Shown: positions 43,912 through 51,435 of the stretch, one piece after another
How the letters are laid out: each line of letters opens with the position of its first letter
Position numbering within the stretch: position 1 is the first letter of the stretch
Origin: Gammaproteobacteria bacterium
GTDB lineage: Bacteria > Pseudomonadota > Gammaproteobacteria > JAADJB01
DNA: 64,000 nt
Assembly: GCA_013151035.1 (NCBI GenBank)
Contig: JAADJB010000045.1
Coordinates: 1-64,000, forward strand
Direction: 5' to 3'
Position numbers and translations under genes: made by a program
The notes under the pieces: generated by a model
Told to the model about the DNA's origin: nothing
What the model saw: only the letters and a program-made list of their open reading frames with translations
Databases searched by the model: none

Positions 43912-45240
43912 CTATAAAATATATCGACTAAGATCTTCATCCTGCGCCAGATCGCTCAGGTTTTTATCGACATAGATCTCATTAATTAATAAGGTGTCAC
44001 CAGAACGATCGGATGCCTCGTAAGAGATGCCTTCTAACAGACGTTCCATAATGGTATGCAGACGACGGGCACCAATATTCTCGGTACGCTCATTAATATC
44101 AAAGGCGACACTGGCAATACGTTGGATGCCGCTATCATCAAATTCGAGATTGACCCCTTCGGTCTTTAACAAGGCACTATACTGTTCGGTGAGTGAGGCA
44201 TCGGGTTCGGTTAGAATTCGTGCAAACTCTTCGGCACCGAGGGCATTGAGTTCGACCCGAATCGGCAGGCGACCCTGTAGTTCGGGAATCAGATCCGAAG
44301 GCTTGGATAAATGAAAGGCACCGGATGCGATGAACAGGATATGATCGGTCTTGACCATGCCATGTTTGGTGGAGATGGTGCAGCCTTCAACTAAGGGCAG
44401 CAAGTCGCGTTGTACGCCTTCACGCGAGACATCGGGGCCGCGACCTTCCGAGCGTTGGGTTACTTTGTCAATCTCATCGAGAAATACGATACCATTTTGT
44501 TCGGCAATCTCAACAGCGCGTAGTTTGAGATCATCCTCGTCAACGAGTTTGGCTGCCTCTTCATCCTGCAAGATCTTCCAGGCATCCTTGACCTTGAGTT
44601 TACGGCTGCGAGTCTTGCCACCCGACATATTCTGGAACATGCCTTGTAACTGGTTGGTCATTTCTTCCATGCCGGGGGGTGCCATGATCTCAACCCCCAT
44701 GCTGACACTCTCAACATCAATACTGACATCTTTATCATCCAGCTTGCCTTCGCGTAGCATCTTGCGTAGTTTTTGTCGGGTATCCTGACCACTCTCCTGA
44801 TCTTCGGCCGCCTTGCTTTCTTTGGGTTGTGGAAACAGGGCATCCAGTAAACGATCTTCAGACGCATCAGCGGCGCGATGTTTAACCTTTTCCATTTCCT
44901 GTTCACGAATCATTTTGATGGACATATCCACCAGGTCACGAATAATGGATTCAACATCACGCCCGACATAACCCACCTCGGTGAACTTGGTCGCCTCAAC
45001 CTTGATGAAGGGGGCGTTCGCCAGTCTTGCCAGTCGGCGGGCAATCTCGGTTTTACCGACCCCGGTGGGGCCAATCATAAGAATGTTTTTGGGTGTGATT
45101 TCGTTACGCAGGGATTCATCCACCTGCATCCGCCGCCAGCGATTTCTGAGCGCAATGGCAACGGCACGTTTGGCCTCATTCTGGCCAATAATGTGTTTAT
45201 CGAGTTCCTGAACTATTTCTCTGGGTGTCATTTCAGACAT
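43912..45240 (-). CDS. hslU: HslU, ATPase subunit of the HslVU protease
   Basis: A 442-residue AAA+ unfoldase. The start is [20 protein letters not shown]; a 41-codon extension to 45363 overlaps hslV and is rejected. Walker [17 protein letters not shown] (about 58-73), an I-domain (about 110-240) with the pore motif [10 protein letters not shown], Walker [12 protein letters not shown], sensor 1 FIASGAFHL. The C-terminus ends EDLSRYIL, the tail that docks into HslV. It follows hslV by 40 bases. Confidence 0.98.
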   Translation of the reverse strand: MSEMTPREIVQELDKHIIGQNEAKRAVAIALRNRWRRMQVDESLRNEITPKNILMIGPTGVGKTEIARRLARLANAPFIKVEATKFTEVGYVGRDVESIIRDLVDMSIKMIREQEMEKVKHRAADASEDRLLDALFPQPKESKAAEDQESGQDTRQKLRKMLREGKLDDKDVSIDVESVSMGVEIMAPPGMEEMTNQLQGMFQNMSGGKTRSRKLKVKDAWKILQDEEAAKLVDEDDLKLRAVEIAEQNGIVFLDEIDKVTQRSEGRGPDVSREGVQRDLLPLVEGCTISTKHGMVKTDHILFIASGAFHLSKPSDLIPELQGRLPIRVELNALGAEEFARILTEPDASLTEQYSALLKTEGVNLEFDDSGIQRIASVAFDINERTENIGARRLHTIMERLLEGISYEASDRSGDTLLINEIYVDKNLSDLAQDEDLSRYIL

Positions 45241-45280
45241 GGATACTAACCTGCTTTGTTGTGTTGGGTGATGGACTGAA

Positions 45281-45820
45281 TTAAATATCCAGCTCTTCAA
45301 TAGTAAGATTGTGATTGGTGTAGATACAGATGTCACCGGCAATATGGAGCGAGGCCTCAACAATGTCGCGTGCGCTCATCTCGGTATTCTCTAGTAGTGC
45401 CCGGGCAGCGGATTGTGCAAACGGGCCACCTGAGCCAATGGCGATTAGGCCTTGTTCGGGTTCGATAACATCACCATTGCCGGTAATAATCAATGAGGTG
45501 GTTTTATCCGCAACGGCAAGTAACGCCTCCAGCTTGCGTAGCATACGATCAGTGCGCCAGTCTTTGGCGAGCTCTACCGCAGCACGGGTAAGATTACCGT
45601 GATGCTTTTCCAGTTTGGCCTCAAAGCGTTCAAACAGGGTAAAGGCATCGGCAGTACCGCCAGCAAAACCGGCAATGATCTGATCCTTGTACAGGCGGCG
45701 TACCTTGCGTGCATTACCCTTCATAACGGTATTGCCCAGGGAAACCTGGCCGTCGCCACCAATAACAACCTGATCCCCTCTGCGTACAGAAAGTATGGTT
45801 GTGCCTCTATATTGTTCCAC
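45281..45820 (-). CDS. hslV: HslV, peptidase subunit of the HslVU protease
   Basis: A 179-residue proteasome-like peptidase. The catalytic Thr is T7 in [15 protein letters not shown], exposed after removal of the first six residues. Other conserved parts are [34 protein letters not shown] and [15 protein letters not shown]. It forms the double ring capped by HslU. It shares an operon with hslU and lies downstream of xerC. Confidence 0.98.
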   Translation of the reverse strand: MEQYRGTTILSVRRGDQVVIGGDGQVSLGNTVMKGNARKVRRLYKDQIIAGFAGGTADAFTLFERFEAKLEKHHGNLTRAAVELAKDWRTDRMLRKLEALLAVADKTTSLIITGNGDVIEPEQGLIAIGSGGPFAQSAARALLENTEMSARDIVEASLHIAGDICIYTNHNLTIEELDI

Positions 45821-45894
45821 GCATTAATCTCCTCATATCGGGGACGCTATTCTACACGAAATCACACTAAAAGGATTAGCTACGGTGTGTCGGG

Positions 45895-46806
45895 TTATTT
45901 TTTCCGTGCCCGTGGATGCGCCTGATCGTAGCTTTGTGCCAGATGTTGAAAATTGAGGTGGGTATAGATCTGGGTGGTATTGATATTGCTATGACCGAGC
46001 AGTTCCTGTACTGCACGCAGGTCACCAGAGGATTCGAGCAGGTGGCTGGCAAAGGAGTGACGCAGCATGTGCGGGTGTATTTTTCCTGTAAGTCCTTGTT
46101 TCCTTGATAATATTTTTATCCGTTCCTGTATGGATCGGTGGCTGAGTCGATTACCATTGCGGGCAACAAAGAGGGCATTATTATCTGTGTTGGCATATTG
46201 AGCCCTGAGTTTAAGCCAGTTTTTCAGTGCTGTTTGTGCCATGCGGCCAATCGGTAGGATGCGTGTCTTTGAGCCCTTGCCCAGTACCTTTACCAGACCC
46301 TGTGACAGGTCAATATCATTGAGATCGAGGTTGGCAAGCTCGGCCAGTCGCAGGCCAGAGGAGTAAAAGAGTTCTATTAAGGTAATATCCCTGGTTACCA
46401 GCGGTTTATTTGATGAGTTTTGAAGCAATTGTTGCATCTGATCAACACTCAGGGTATCGGGCAGGTGATGCCCAGTTTTGGGTGCGCGGATGCCTTGTGC
46501 CGGGTTGTATTTTATCTGACCTTCACGTATCAGATAATTAAAAAAACTACGCAGAGCGGATAGTTTGCGTTGGATACTGCGTCCGCCCAGACCATTCCGG
46601 TGTTGTTGAGCCATTAAGTGACGAACATGATGGTTACGCCATTGTTGCCAGTCAGACGGGAGGGCTTCCTGGCTATCCCGGCGCAGGGTATGGATATCTC
46701 TTTGATAATTACTAATAGTGTGGGGTGATAAACGTCGTTCATTCTCCATATAGGACAGAAATGCGGTTATCCAGGGGTCTTCGGGGCGTATGGGCGCGGC
46801 TGGCAT
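45895..46806 (-). CDS. xerC: Tyrosine recombinase XerC
   Basis: A 303-residue site-specific recombinase that resolves chromosome dimers at dif with XerD. N-terminal SAM-like domain with SPHTISNYQRD; catalytic residues Arg in YSSGLRLAELANLD, Lys in LVKVLGKGSKTR, HxxR in HPHMLRHSFASHLLES, His in ELLGHSNINTT and Tyr in QIYTHLNFQH. It follows DUF484 by 6 bases (dapF-DUF484-xerC), so it is the chromosomal enzyme, not a mobile-element integrase. Confidence 0.96.
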   Translation of the reverse strand: MPAAPIRPEDPWITAFLSYMENERRLSPHTISNYQRDIHTLRRDSQEALPSDWQQWRNHHVRHLMAQQHRNGLGGRSIQRKLSALRSFFNYLIREGQIKYNPAQGIRAPKTGHHLPDTLSVDQMQQLLQNSSNKPLVTRDITLIELFYSSGLRLAELANLDLNDIDLSQGLVKVLGKGSKTRILPIGRMAQTALKNWLKLRAQYANTDNNALFVARNGNRLSHRSIQERIKILSRKQGLTGKIHPHMLRHSFASHLLESSGDLRAVQELLGHSNINTTQIYTHLNFQHLAQSYDQAHPRARKK

Positions 46807-46812
46807 AGGCGT

Positions 46813-47517
46813 TTATGAGGCCACTACTGTGCTAATAACCTTTTCGGTTAATTTTGCTAGATAGTGTAGAAAGTGTACGTCCATATCACTATGAAAGCGT
46901 TCCTTGTCGCAGCTACCCAGGCTTAACAGGCCGGGTTTTCCGTTATCATTGAGTGGAATTAGTGCGGCTGATTTTATAGGGTTGTCTTGTTTATCAAATA
47001 GATAGTCGTTCTGTATGGGGGCTAGTGCAATACAACGTGGTTGATCACCCAGTAGTTTACCCAGGTTCATTTCATTGAACTCATCGAGATTATAGACCTT
47101 GATTGATGCGGGTAAATCCTTCGTGCCAATATCAGCATCCAGATGCAGGCTGATGACATCGACCTGAAAGCCATGGCATAGACTGTCATGCAGGCTGGAA
47201 TAGAGCGCCTTCAGATTAGTGATACCGATCATCTGTAAGGATAGTTCCTGTAGACGCTGGCTGATGGCATCATTGTCCTGGCCAATTTGTATTAATTCAG
47301 CAAGCTGTTGTTGCGCCTGCTGACTTTTTTTGCGTAACAGATCGGTTTGTCGCTCAATGAGAGAAATCGCATTACCACATTGATGTGGTATCTGCAGGTC
47401 ACGGGCAAGATCGGGGTTACGGTTAAAAAAATCAGGGTTTTCAGTAAGATATATTGAAACCTGAGTTTCATCAAGAGGGTTATCAAGGCTCTCTTCGGTA
47501 TTTTGTATTTGGCTCAT
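46813..47517 (-). CDS. DUF484 (GAF-like) protein
   Basis: A 234-residue protein of the DUF484 family. It begins with an N-terminal helix pair and VSIYLTENPDFFNRNPDLARDL, contains a coiled coil (LLRKKSQQAQQQLAELIQIG), and ends in a GAF-like domain with AALIPLNDNGKPGLLSLGS and the motif DMDVHFLHYLAKL. Role unknown; it accompanies xerC and dapF in most gammaproteobacteria. Overlaps dapF by 4 bases. Confidence 0.9.
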   Translation of the reverse strand: MSQIQNTEESLDNPLDETQVSIYLTENPDFFNRNPDLARDLQIPHQCGNAISLIERQTDLLRKKSQQAQQQLAELIQIGQDNDAISQRLQELSLQMIGITNLKALYSSLHDSLCHGFQVDVISLHLDADIGTKDLPASIKVYNLDEFNEMNLGKLLGDQPRCIALAPIQNDYLFDKQDNPIKSAALIPLNDNGKPGLLSLGSCDKERFHSDMDVHFLHYLAKLTEKVISTVVAS

Positions 47518-48344
47518 AGCTCAATTTGTCCTTCAAAAACGCGAGTGGCGGGGCCACTCATATAGACGGGTTCATGCTCACCCGACCAGTTGATTATAAG
47601 ATCTCCCCCGCGCAATGAAACCCGTACTTCGGATTCCAGTTTGCCGAGTAGTCGTCCCCATACCACGGCGGCGCAGGCTCCGGTGCCACAGGCCAAGGTC
47701 TCGCCTGCGCCACGTTCATAGACGCGTAAACGGATATGAGATGGTGTGATAACCTGCATAAATCCGGCATTGACGTGTTGTGGAAAGGCAAGGTGAGACT
47801 CGATCAGTGACCCGAGTCGTTCCACAGGTGTTGTGTCAATATCATCGACCAAGGTGACTGCATGGGGGTTACCCATGGAGACAACACCCATGATAATGGT
47901 TGGATTGGTGCCCTCCAGTGGGTATTGGATAGCTTGTTTTGATACCTTGAAGGGTATCTTGTCAGGCTCAAGTTGGGGAATACCCATGTTGACGCGAATA
48001 AGCCCGTTTGATGAGCGCTGTATCTCTATTATGCCACCTGATGTCTCTACCTTAAGGTTATCTGATGAACTTAAACCCTTTTCATGCACAAACAGGCTAA
48101 AACATCTTGCGCCATTCCCACATTGCTCAACCTCGCCACCGTCGGCATTAAAGATACGGTAGCGAAAATCAAGTGCGGTATTGTGGGGGCGTTCAACTAA
48201 CAGCAACTGGTCACAACCCACACCGGTATGGCGGTTGGCAATAGTGCGAATCTGTTGAGGATCAAGGGTAATATCCTGATTAATAGCATCAATGACGATA
48301 AAATCATTGCCTAATCCATGCATCTTGGTGAATTCAAATCTCAT
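47514..48344 (-). CDS. dapF: Diaminopimelate epimerase
   Basis: A 276-residue cofactor-free epimerase that converts LL- to meso-diaminopimelate for lysine and peptidoglycan. The two catalytic Cys are in QCGNGARCFSLFV (about 73-79) and LACGTGACAAVVWG (about 217-223). MHGLGNDFIVIDA is the family N-terminus. First gene of the dapF-DUF484-xerC operon. Confidence 0.98.
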   Translation of the reverse strand: MRFEFTKMHGLGNDFIVIDAINQDITLDPQQIRTIANRHTGVGCDQLLLVERPHNTALDFRYRIFNADGGEVEQCGNGARCFSLFVHEKGLSSSDNLKVETSGGIIEIQRSSNGLIRVNMGIPQLEPDKIPFKVSKQAIQYPLEGTNPTIIMGVVSMGNPHAVTLVDDIDTTPVERLGSLIESHLAFPQHVNAGFMQVITPSHIRLRVYERGAGETLACGTGACAAVVWGRLLGKLESEVRVSLRGGDLIINWSGEHEPVYMSGPATRVFEGQIEL

Positions 48345-48389
48345 TGGGATCGGTTTACTTTAAGTGTCCTGACGACTAAACTATACATT

Positions 48390-48406
48390 AGTTGTAGTGT
48401 ACAACT
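48390..48406. promoter_or_regulatory. Inverted repeat in the dapF / VPLPA-protein intergenic region
   Basis: AGTTGTA-GTG-TACAACT, perfect 7-base arms, between the divergent dapF and the VPLPA-CTERM gene. CTATACAT just upstream could be a -10. Operator role is inferred. Confidence 0.4.
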
Positions 48407-48477
48407 GCGGAGGGGTTTATTAAAGATCTTCCTTTTTTTGCCGTAACTTAATGGAATGGTTACGTGGTTTGGAGTTT

Positions 48478-49200
48478 ATGGTGTTTAAGCATATTTTAAA
48501 AAAGACAGGTTTGGTGTTTTTGAGCCTGATTTTCATGGGAGCCGTTCAGGCAACCCAGTATACCAATGTGATGAATCAATCGAATGCCCTTGCCGATGAT
48601 GTCGATTATCTGTCGGTTACGATGAATGAGCGTTGGGATGGGTCGAATTATGCGGTGGATCTCCTGATTGAAACCCTTGCTGCGCTGGATAATATTGCAG
48701 GTTCCAATTATGGCATACAGGCGTTTGGTTTTAATCTGCCAGGCATTGATGATTTGTCTTCTCGTTTCGGTGGTGGGGGTGATGGTAAGCATCATGGTAA
48801 GCACGGTGCTCATCATAACACTGGCACTACAGGCAGTAGTTTTATCACTGGCCTGCCATCGGGGTGGGGTATTAAAGAAGACAGTAACATGAGTGAGTTT
48901 GGTGATTTTGATATCCGTGTTGCGGGAAAGGGCAGTTCACGTACGCGCCAACTTAGTTTTACTATTAATGGTGTGCAAATGAAGGATGTGGATATCTACT
49001 TCTTTGCTGCCCATGTCGCTGGTTTTAATGCTATTAAACAAGAGGGGCATCATAAGGATAAGATTACTAGTGCCTTTTTTGGTAATGATGAGCCCAGGAT
49101 TCATGCGGTGCCACTGCCGGCCAGTATCTGGTTGTTTGGTGCCGGCCTGATGGGTATCGTCGGTGTGGCCAGACGTCGTCAACTCAGTCAGGCAAAATAG
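48478..49200 (+). CDS. VPLPA-CTERM sorting-signal secreted protein
   Basis: About 240 residues from ATG 48478, chosen for its GGAG site 5 bases upstream. Signal peptide KHILKKTGLVFLSLIFMGAVQA. The C-terminus is a complete sorting signal: VPLPASIWLFGAGLMGIVGV then ARRRQ, the VPLPA-CTERM variant of PEP-CTERM that is cut by an exosortase. The middle is a beta-rich domain interrupted by a Gly/His/Lys-rich loop (SRFGGGGDGKHHGKHGAHHN) that could bind metals. Function unknown. No exosortase gene is in the window. Convergent overlap with lysA is 17 bases. Confidence 0.9.
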   Translation: MVFKHILKKTGLVFLSLIFMGAVQATQYTNVMNQSNALADDVDYLSVTMNERWDGSNYAVDLLIETLAALDNIAGSNYGIQAFGFNLPGIDDLSSRFGGGGDGKHHGKHGAHHNTGTTGSSFITGLPSGWGIKEDSNMSEFGDFDIRVAGKGSSRTRQLSFTINGVQMKDVDIYFFAAHVAGFNAIKQEGHHKDKITSAFFGNDEPRIHAVPLPASIWLFGAGLMGIVGVARRRQLSQAK

Positions 49201-50434
49201 TTTCACCCTCAAAAAGATCTCTGATCGTTTCTCGTTTGCGGATCAGGTAGGCCTGATCGTTATCGACCATTACCTCAGCAACACGGGGTCTTGAGTTGTA
49301 ATTTGAACTCATGGTAAAGCCATAGGCACCCGCTGAATATATGGCTAGTCGATCTCCTTCCGTTATGCTCAGCGTTCGTTGTTTGCCAAGAAAATCACCA
49401 CTCTCACAGATGGGCCCAACAATATCATAGGTTTTTTCATTAGCCGATGAATGCTTACTAATGGCCTTTATATCTTGCCATGCTTGATATAGCGCGGGGC
49501 GTAATAGATCATTCATGGCGGCATCAATAATGGCAAAATTACAATACGTTGTGCATTTGATGTATTCAACGGTAGTTAGCAATATGCCTGCATTACCTAC
49601 AATCGAACGGCCTGGTTCAAGGATAAGTTCCAGTGGGCTGTCGCTAAGTTGTTGTAGTAACGGCTGGATATATTCCATGGGTGAAGGGGGTGTTTCATTG
49701 TTATAGCAGATGCCCAGACCACCACCCATATCAATATGCTGAATGAGGATATTGTTTTCTTTTAATTCATCGACAAGTGATAAGACACGATTGAAGGCAT
49801 CTTGAAAGGGTGCGGGTTCGGTAATCTGTGAGCCAATATGGCAATCAATGCCGACAATATCCAGGTTGTTCATACGTGAGGCTTCAACATAAATTGATAG
49901 TGCATCATTGATATCAATGCCAAATTTATTTTCTTTTAAACCAGTGGATATATAAGGGTGTGTTTTAGGGTCAACATCGGGGTTGACGCGTATGGAAACG
50001 GGTGCCTTACGATTTAGTGATGCAGCAATATGGTTGATGCGTTCAAGCTCTGCTTCTGATTCAACATTGAAGCAGCGAATACCAACCTCTAATGCCCGTT
50101 TTATTTCATGCGATTGTTTACCGACACCTGAGAAAATGATCTTTCCGGCTTTACCACCTGCAGCAAGTACGCGTTCAATCTCGCCAATAGAGACAACATC
50201 AAAACCGGAGCCTTTTTTTGCCAGCAGGTTAAGAATGGCAATATTGGAGTTTGCCTTAACGGAATAACATATTAGATGTGGATGTGATTGCAGTGCATCT
50301 TCGTAGGACTGCCATTGTGTCTCTATGGCTGACTTTGAATAGACGTAGCAGGGCGTTCCAAATTGGTCAGCAATAGATGCTGTGGAAACGTTTTCGGCAT
50401 AGAGTGTATTATTGCGGTGTTTGAAGTATTGCAT
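49184..50434 (-). CDS. lysA: Diaminopimelate decarboxylase
   Basis: A 416-residue fold-type III PLP enzyme making lysine from meso-diaminopimelate. The PLP Lys is in LICYSVKANSNIAIL (about 60-67), phosphate-binding HIDMGGGLGICYNNE, and the catalytic Cys region in VGPICESGDFLGKQR. Length is normal. lptM lies 4 bases upstream on the same strand. Confidence 0.98.
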   Translation of the reverse strand: MQYFKHRNNTLYAENVSTASIADQFGTPCYVYSKSAIETQWQSYEDALQSHPHLICYSVKANSNIAILNLLAKKGSGFDVVSIGEIERVLAAGGKAGKIIFSGVGKQSHEIKRALEVGIRCFNVESEAELERINHIAASLNRKAPVSIRVNPDVDPKTHPYISTGLKENKFGIDINDALSIYVEASRMNNLDIVGIDCHIGSQITEPAPFQDAFNRVLSLVDELKENNILIQHIDMGGGLGICYNNETPPSPMEYIQPLLQQLSDSPLELILEPGRSIVGNAGILLTTVEYIKCTTYCNFAIIDAAMNDLLRPALYQAWQDIKAISKHSSANEKTYDIVGPICESGDFLGKQRTLSITEGDRLAIYSAGAYGFTMSSNYNSRPRVAEVMVDNDQAYLIRKRETIRDLFEGETILPD

Positions 50435-50438
50435 AGCT

Positions 50439-50564
50439 TTATGGGTTTGTTGTTTGTTGGGTAGAGTCGGGTAGATAGAGATTGCCTTTTTGCCCGCAGC
50501 CAGTAAAGAAAATGGAGGTCATTATTAGTAGAGTGACTAATAAAGGTGTTGTCCTTTTTTGCAT
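50439..50564 (-). CDS. lptM: LptM-type small lipoprotein (LPS translocon maturation)
   Basis: A 41-residue lipoprotein too short for standard gene calling. Signal peptide RTTPLLVTLLIMTSIFFTGC, lipobox FTGC, then the diagnostic CGQKGNLYLPDS (family consensus CGQKGPLYLP). LptM (YifL) helps LptD form its correct disulfides in the outer-membrane LPS translocon. It precedes lysA, the conserved lptM-lysA(-dapF) order. Confidence 0.93.
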   Translation of the reverse strand: MQKRTTPLLVTLLIMTSIFFTGCGQKGNLYLPDSTQQTTNP

Positions 50565-50704
50565 GTGGGTAGTCTCGTCTGGATAATGATTTGTTTATCA
50601 GTATACAATAAACCTGATTTTTTTTTATAGATAAAGTATTTTTCAAATAAAACATGTTCTTTGTGGAGTGGGTCCCTGTCTCTTGTAGTTAATTAGAGTT
50701 TCAA

Positions 50705-50728
50705 GGTAGGGTGCGTGCTACGCACCAA
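50705..50728. repeat. GTAGGGTGCGT-family palindrome
   Basis: Full copy GGTAGGGTGCGT-GCT-ACGCACCAA, upstream of the carboxylesterase gene and downstream of nothing on the plus strand; an exception to the usual gene-end position. Confidence 0.95.
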
Positions 50729-50732
50729 TAAA

Positions 50733-50756
50733 GATCCCCGCATAGGCGAGGATGAC
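50733..50756. repeat. REP-like palindrome, imperfect
   Basis: ATCCCCGC-ATAG-GCGAGGAT (one mismatch) with trailing GAC, four bases after the preceding palindrome. Same family as 40207-40230. Confidence 0.75.
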
Positions 50757-50772
50757 AGGTTAGAGGGTATTT

Positions 50773-51435
50773 ATGAATGCAGTTGAGATTAATCCAGCAG
50801 GCAAGGTGCGTGCGAGTGTTATCTGGTTACATGGTCTGGGTGCGGATGGCCATGACTTTGAGGGTTTGATACCGGAGCTTGGTTTAACCGAGCGGGGTGT
50901 GCGGGTGGTATTGCCCCATGCTGATGTCCGTCCGATGACTTTGAATGGTGGTGCGGTAATGAGAGCCTGGTATGACCTTTATGGTCTGGATTCAAATGCA
51001 GTGGAAGATATTGAGGGGATACGTGCGTCCAGTCGGCAGTTGGTGGAGTGGATTGATAATGAAAGAGAGCGGTTTGATCTTTCTGCTGAGCAAGTAGTGG
51101 TCGCCGGTTTTTCTCAGGGGGGAGCCCTTGCCTTACATGCCGGGTTGGGATACGCAGAGTCCCTGGCCGGTATTCTTGCGCTATCGACCTATCTACCTGA
51201 TGCGGAAGGTATTGCGGTAGAGGGTTTAAAAAAGAACATTAATGTACCCTTGTTGATGGCGCATGGTATGCATGATGATGTGATCTTAGTAGATATTGCC
51301 AGGCAGGTGAGGCAGTATTTAAAGAGCCTGGGTTATGCTGTGGAGTGGAAGGAATATGATATGGCACATGCCGTATCGTTGGCAGAGATTATGGATATTC
51401 GTAATTGGTTTAATAAGGTTTTACAGCTTATTTAG
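50773..51435 (+). CDS. Carboxylesterase/phospholipase (alpha/beta hydrolase, EstB type)
   Basis: A 220-residue cytosolic hydrolase. Nucleophile Ser in VVAGFSQGGALALHAG (about 117), Asp in LMAHGMHDDVI (about 170) and His in YDMAHAVSLAE (about 203): the full catalytic triad. VIWLHGLGADGHDFEGL holds the oxyanion loop. Members hydrolyse short acyl esters or thioesters. Its end overlaps cyaA convergently by 15 bases. Confidence 0.94.
   Translation: MNAVEINPAGKVRASVIWLHGLGADGHDFEGLIPELGLTERGVRVVLPHADVRPMTLNGGAVMRAWYDLYGLDSNAVEDIEGIRASSRQLVEWIDNERERFDLSAEQVVVAGFSQGGALALHAGLGYAESLAGILALSTYLPDAEGIAVEGLKKNINVPLLMAHGMHDDVILVDIARQVRQYLKSLGYAVEWKEYDMAHAVSLAEIMDIRNWFNKVLQLI

Noticed and set aside
45241-45363. 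N-terminal extension of HslU by 41 residues
   Set aside because: It overlaps hslV and lacks HslU homology; the family starts at [10 protein letters not shown].
45895-46806. XerC as the integrase of a mobile element
   Set aside because: It sits in the conserved dapF-DUF484-xerC operon and has the chromosomal XerC sequence pattern.
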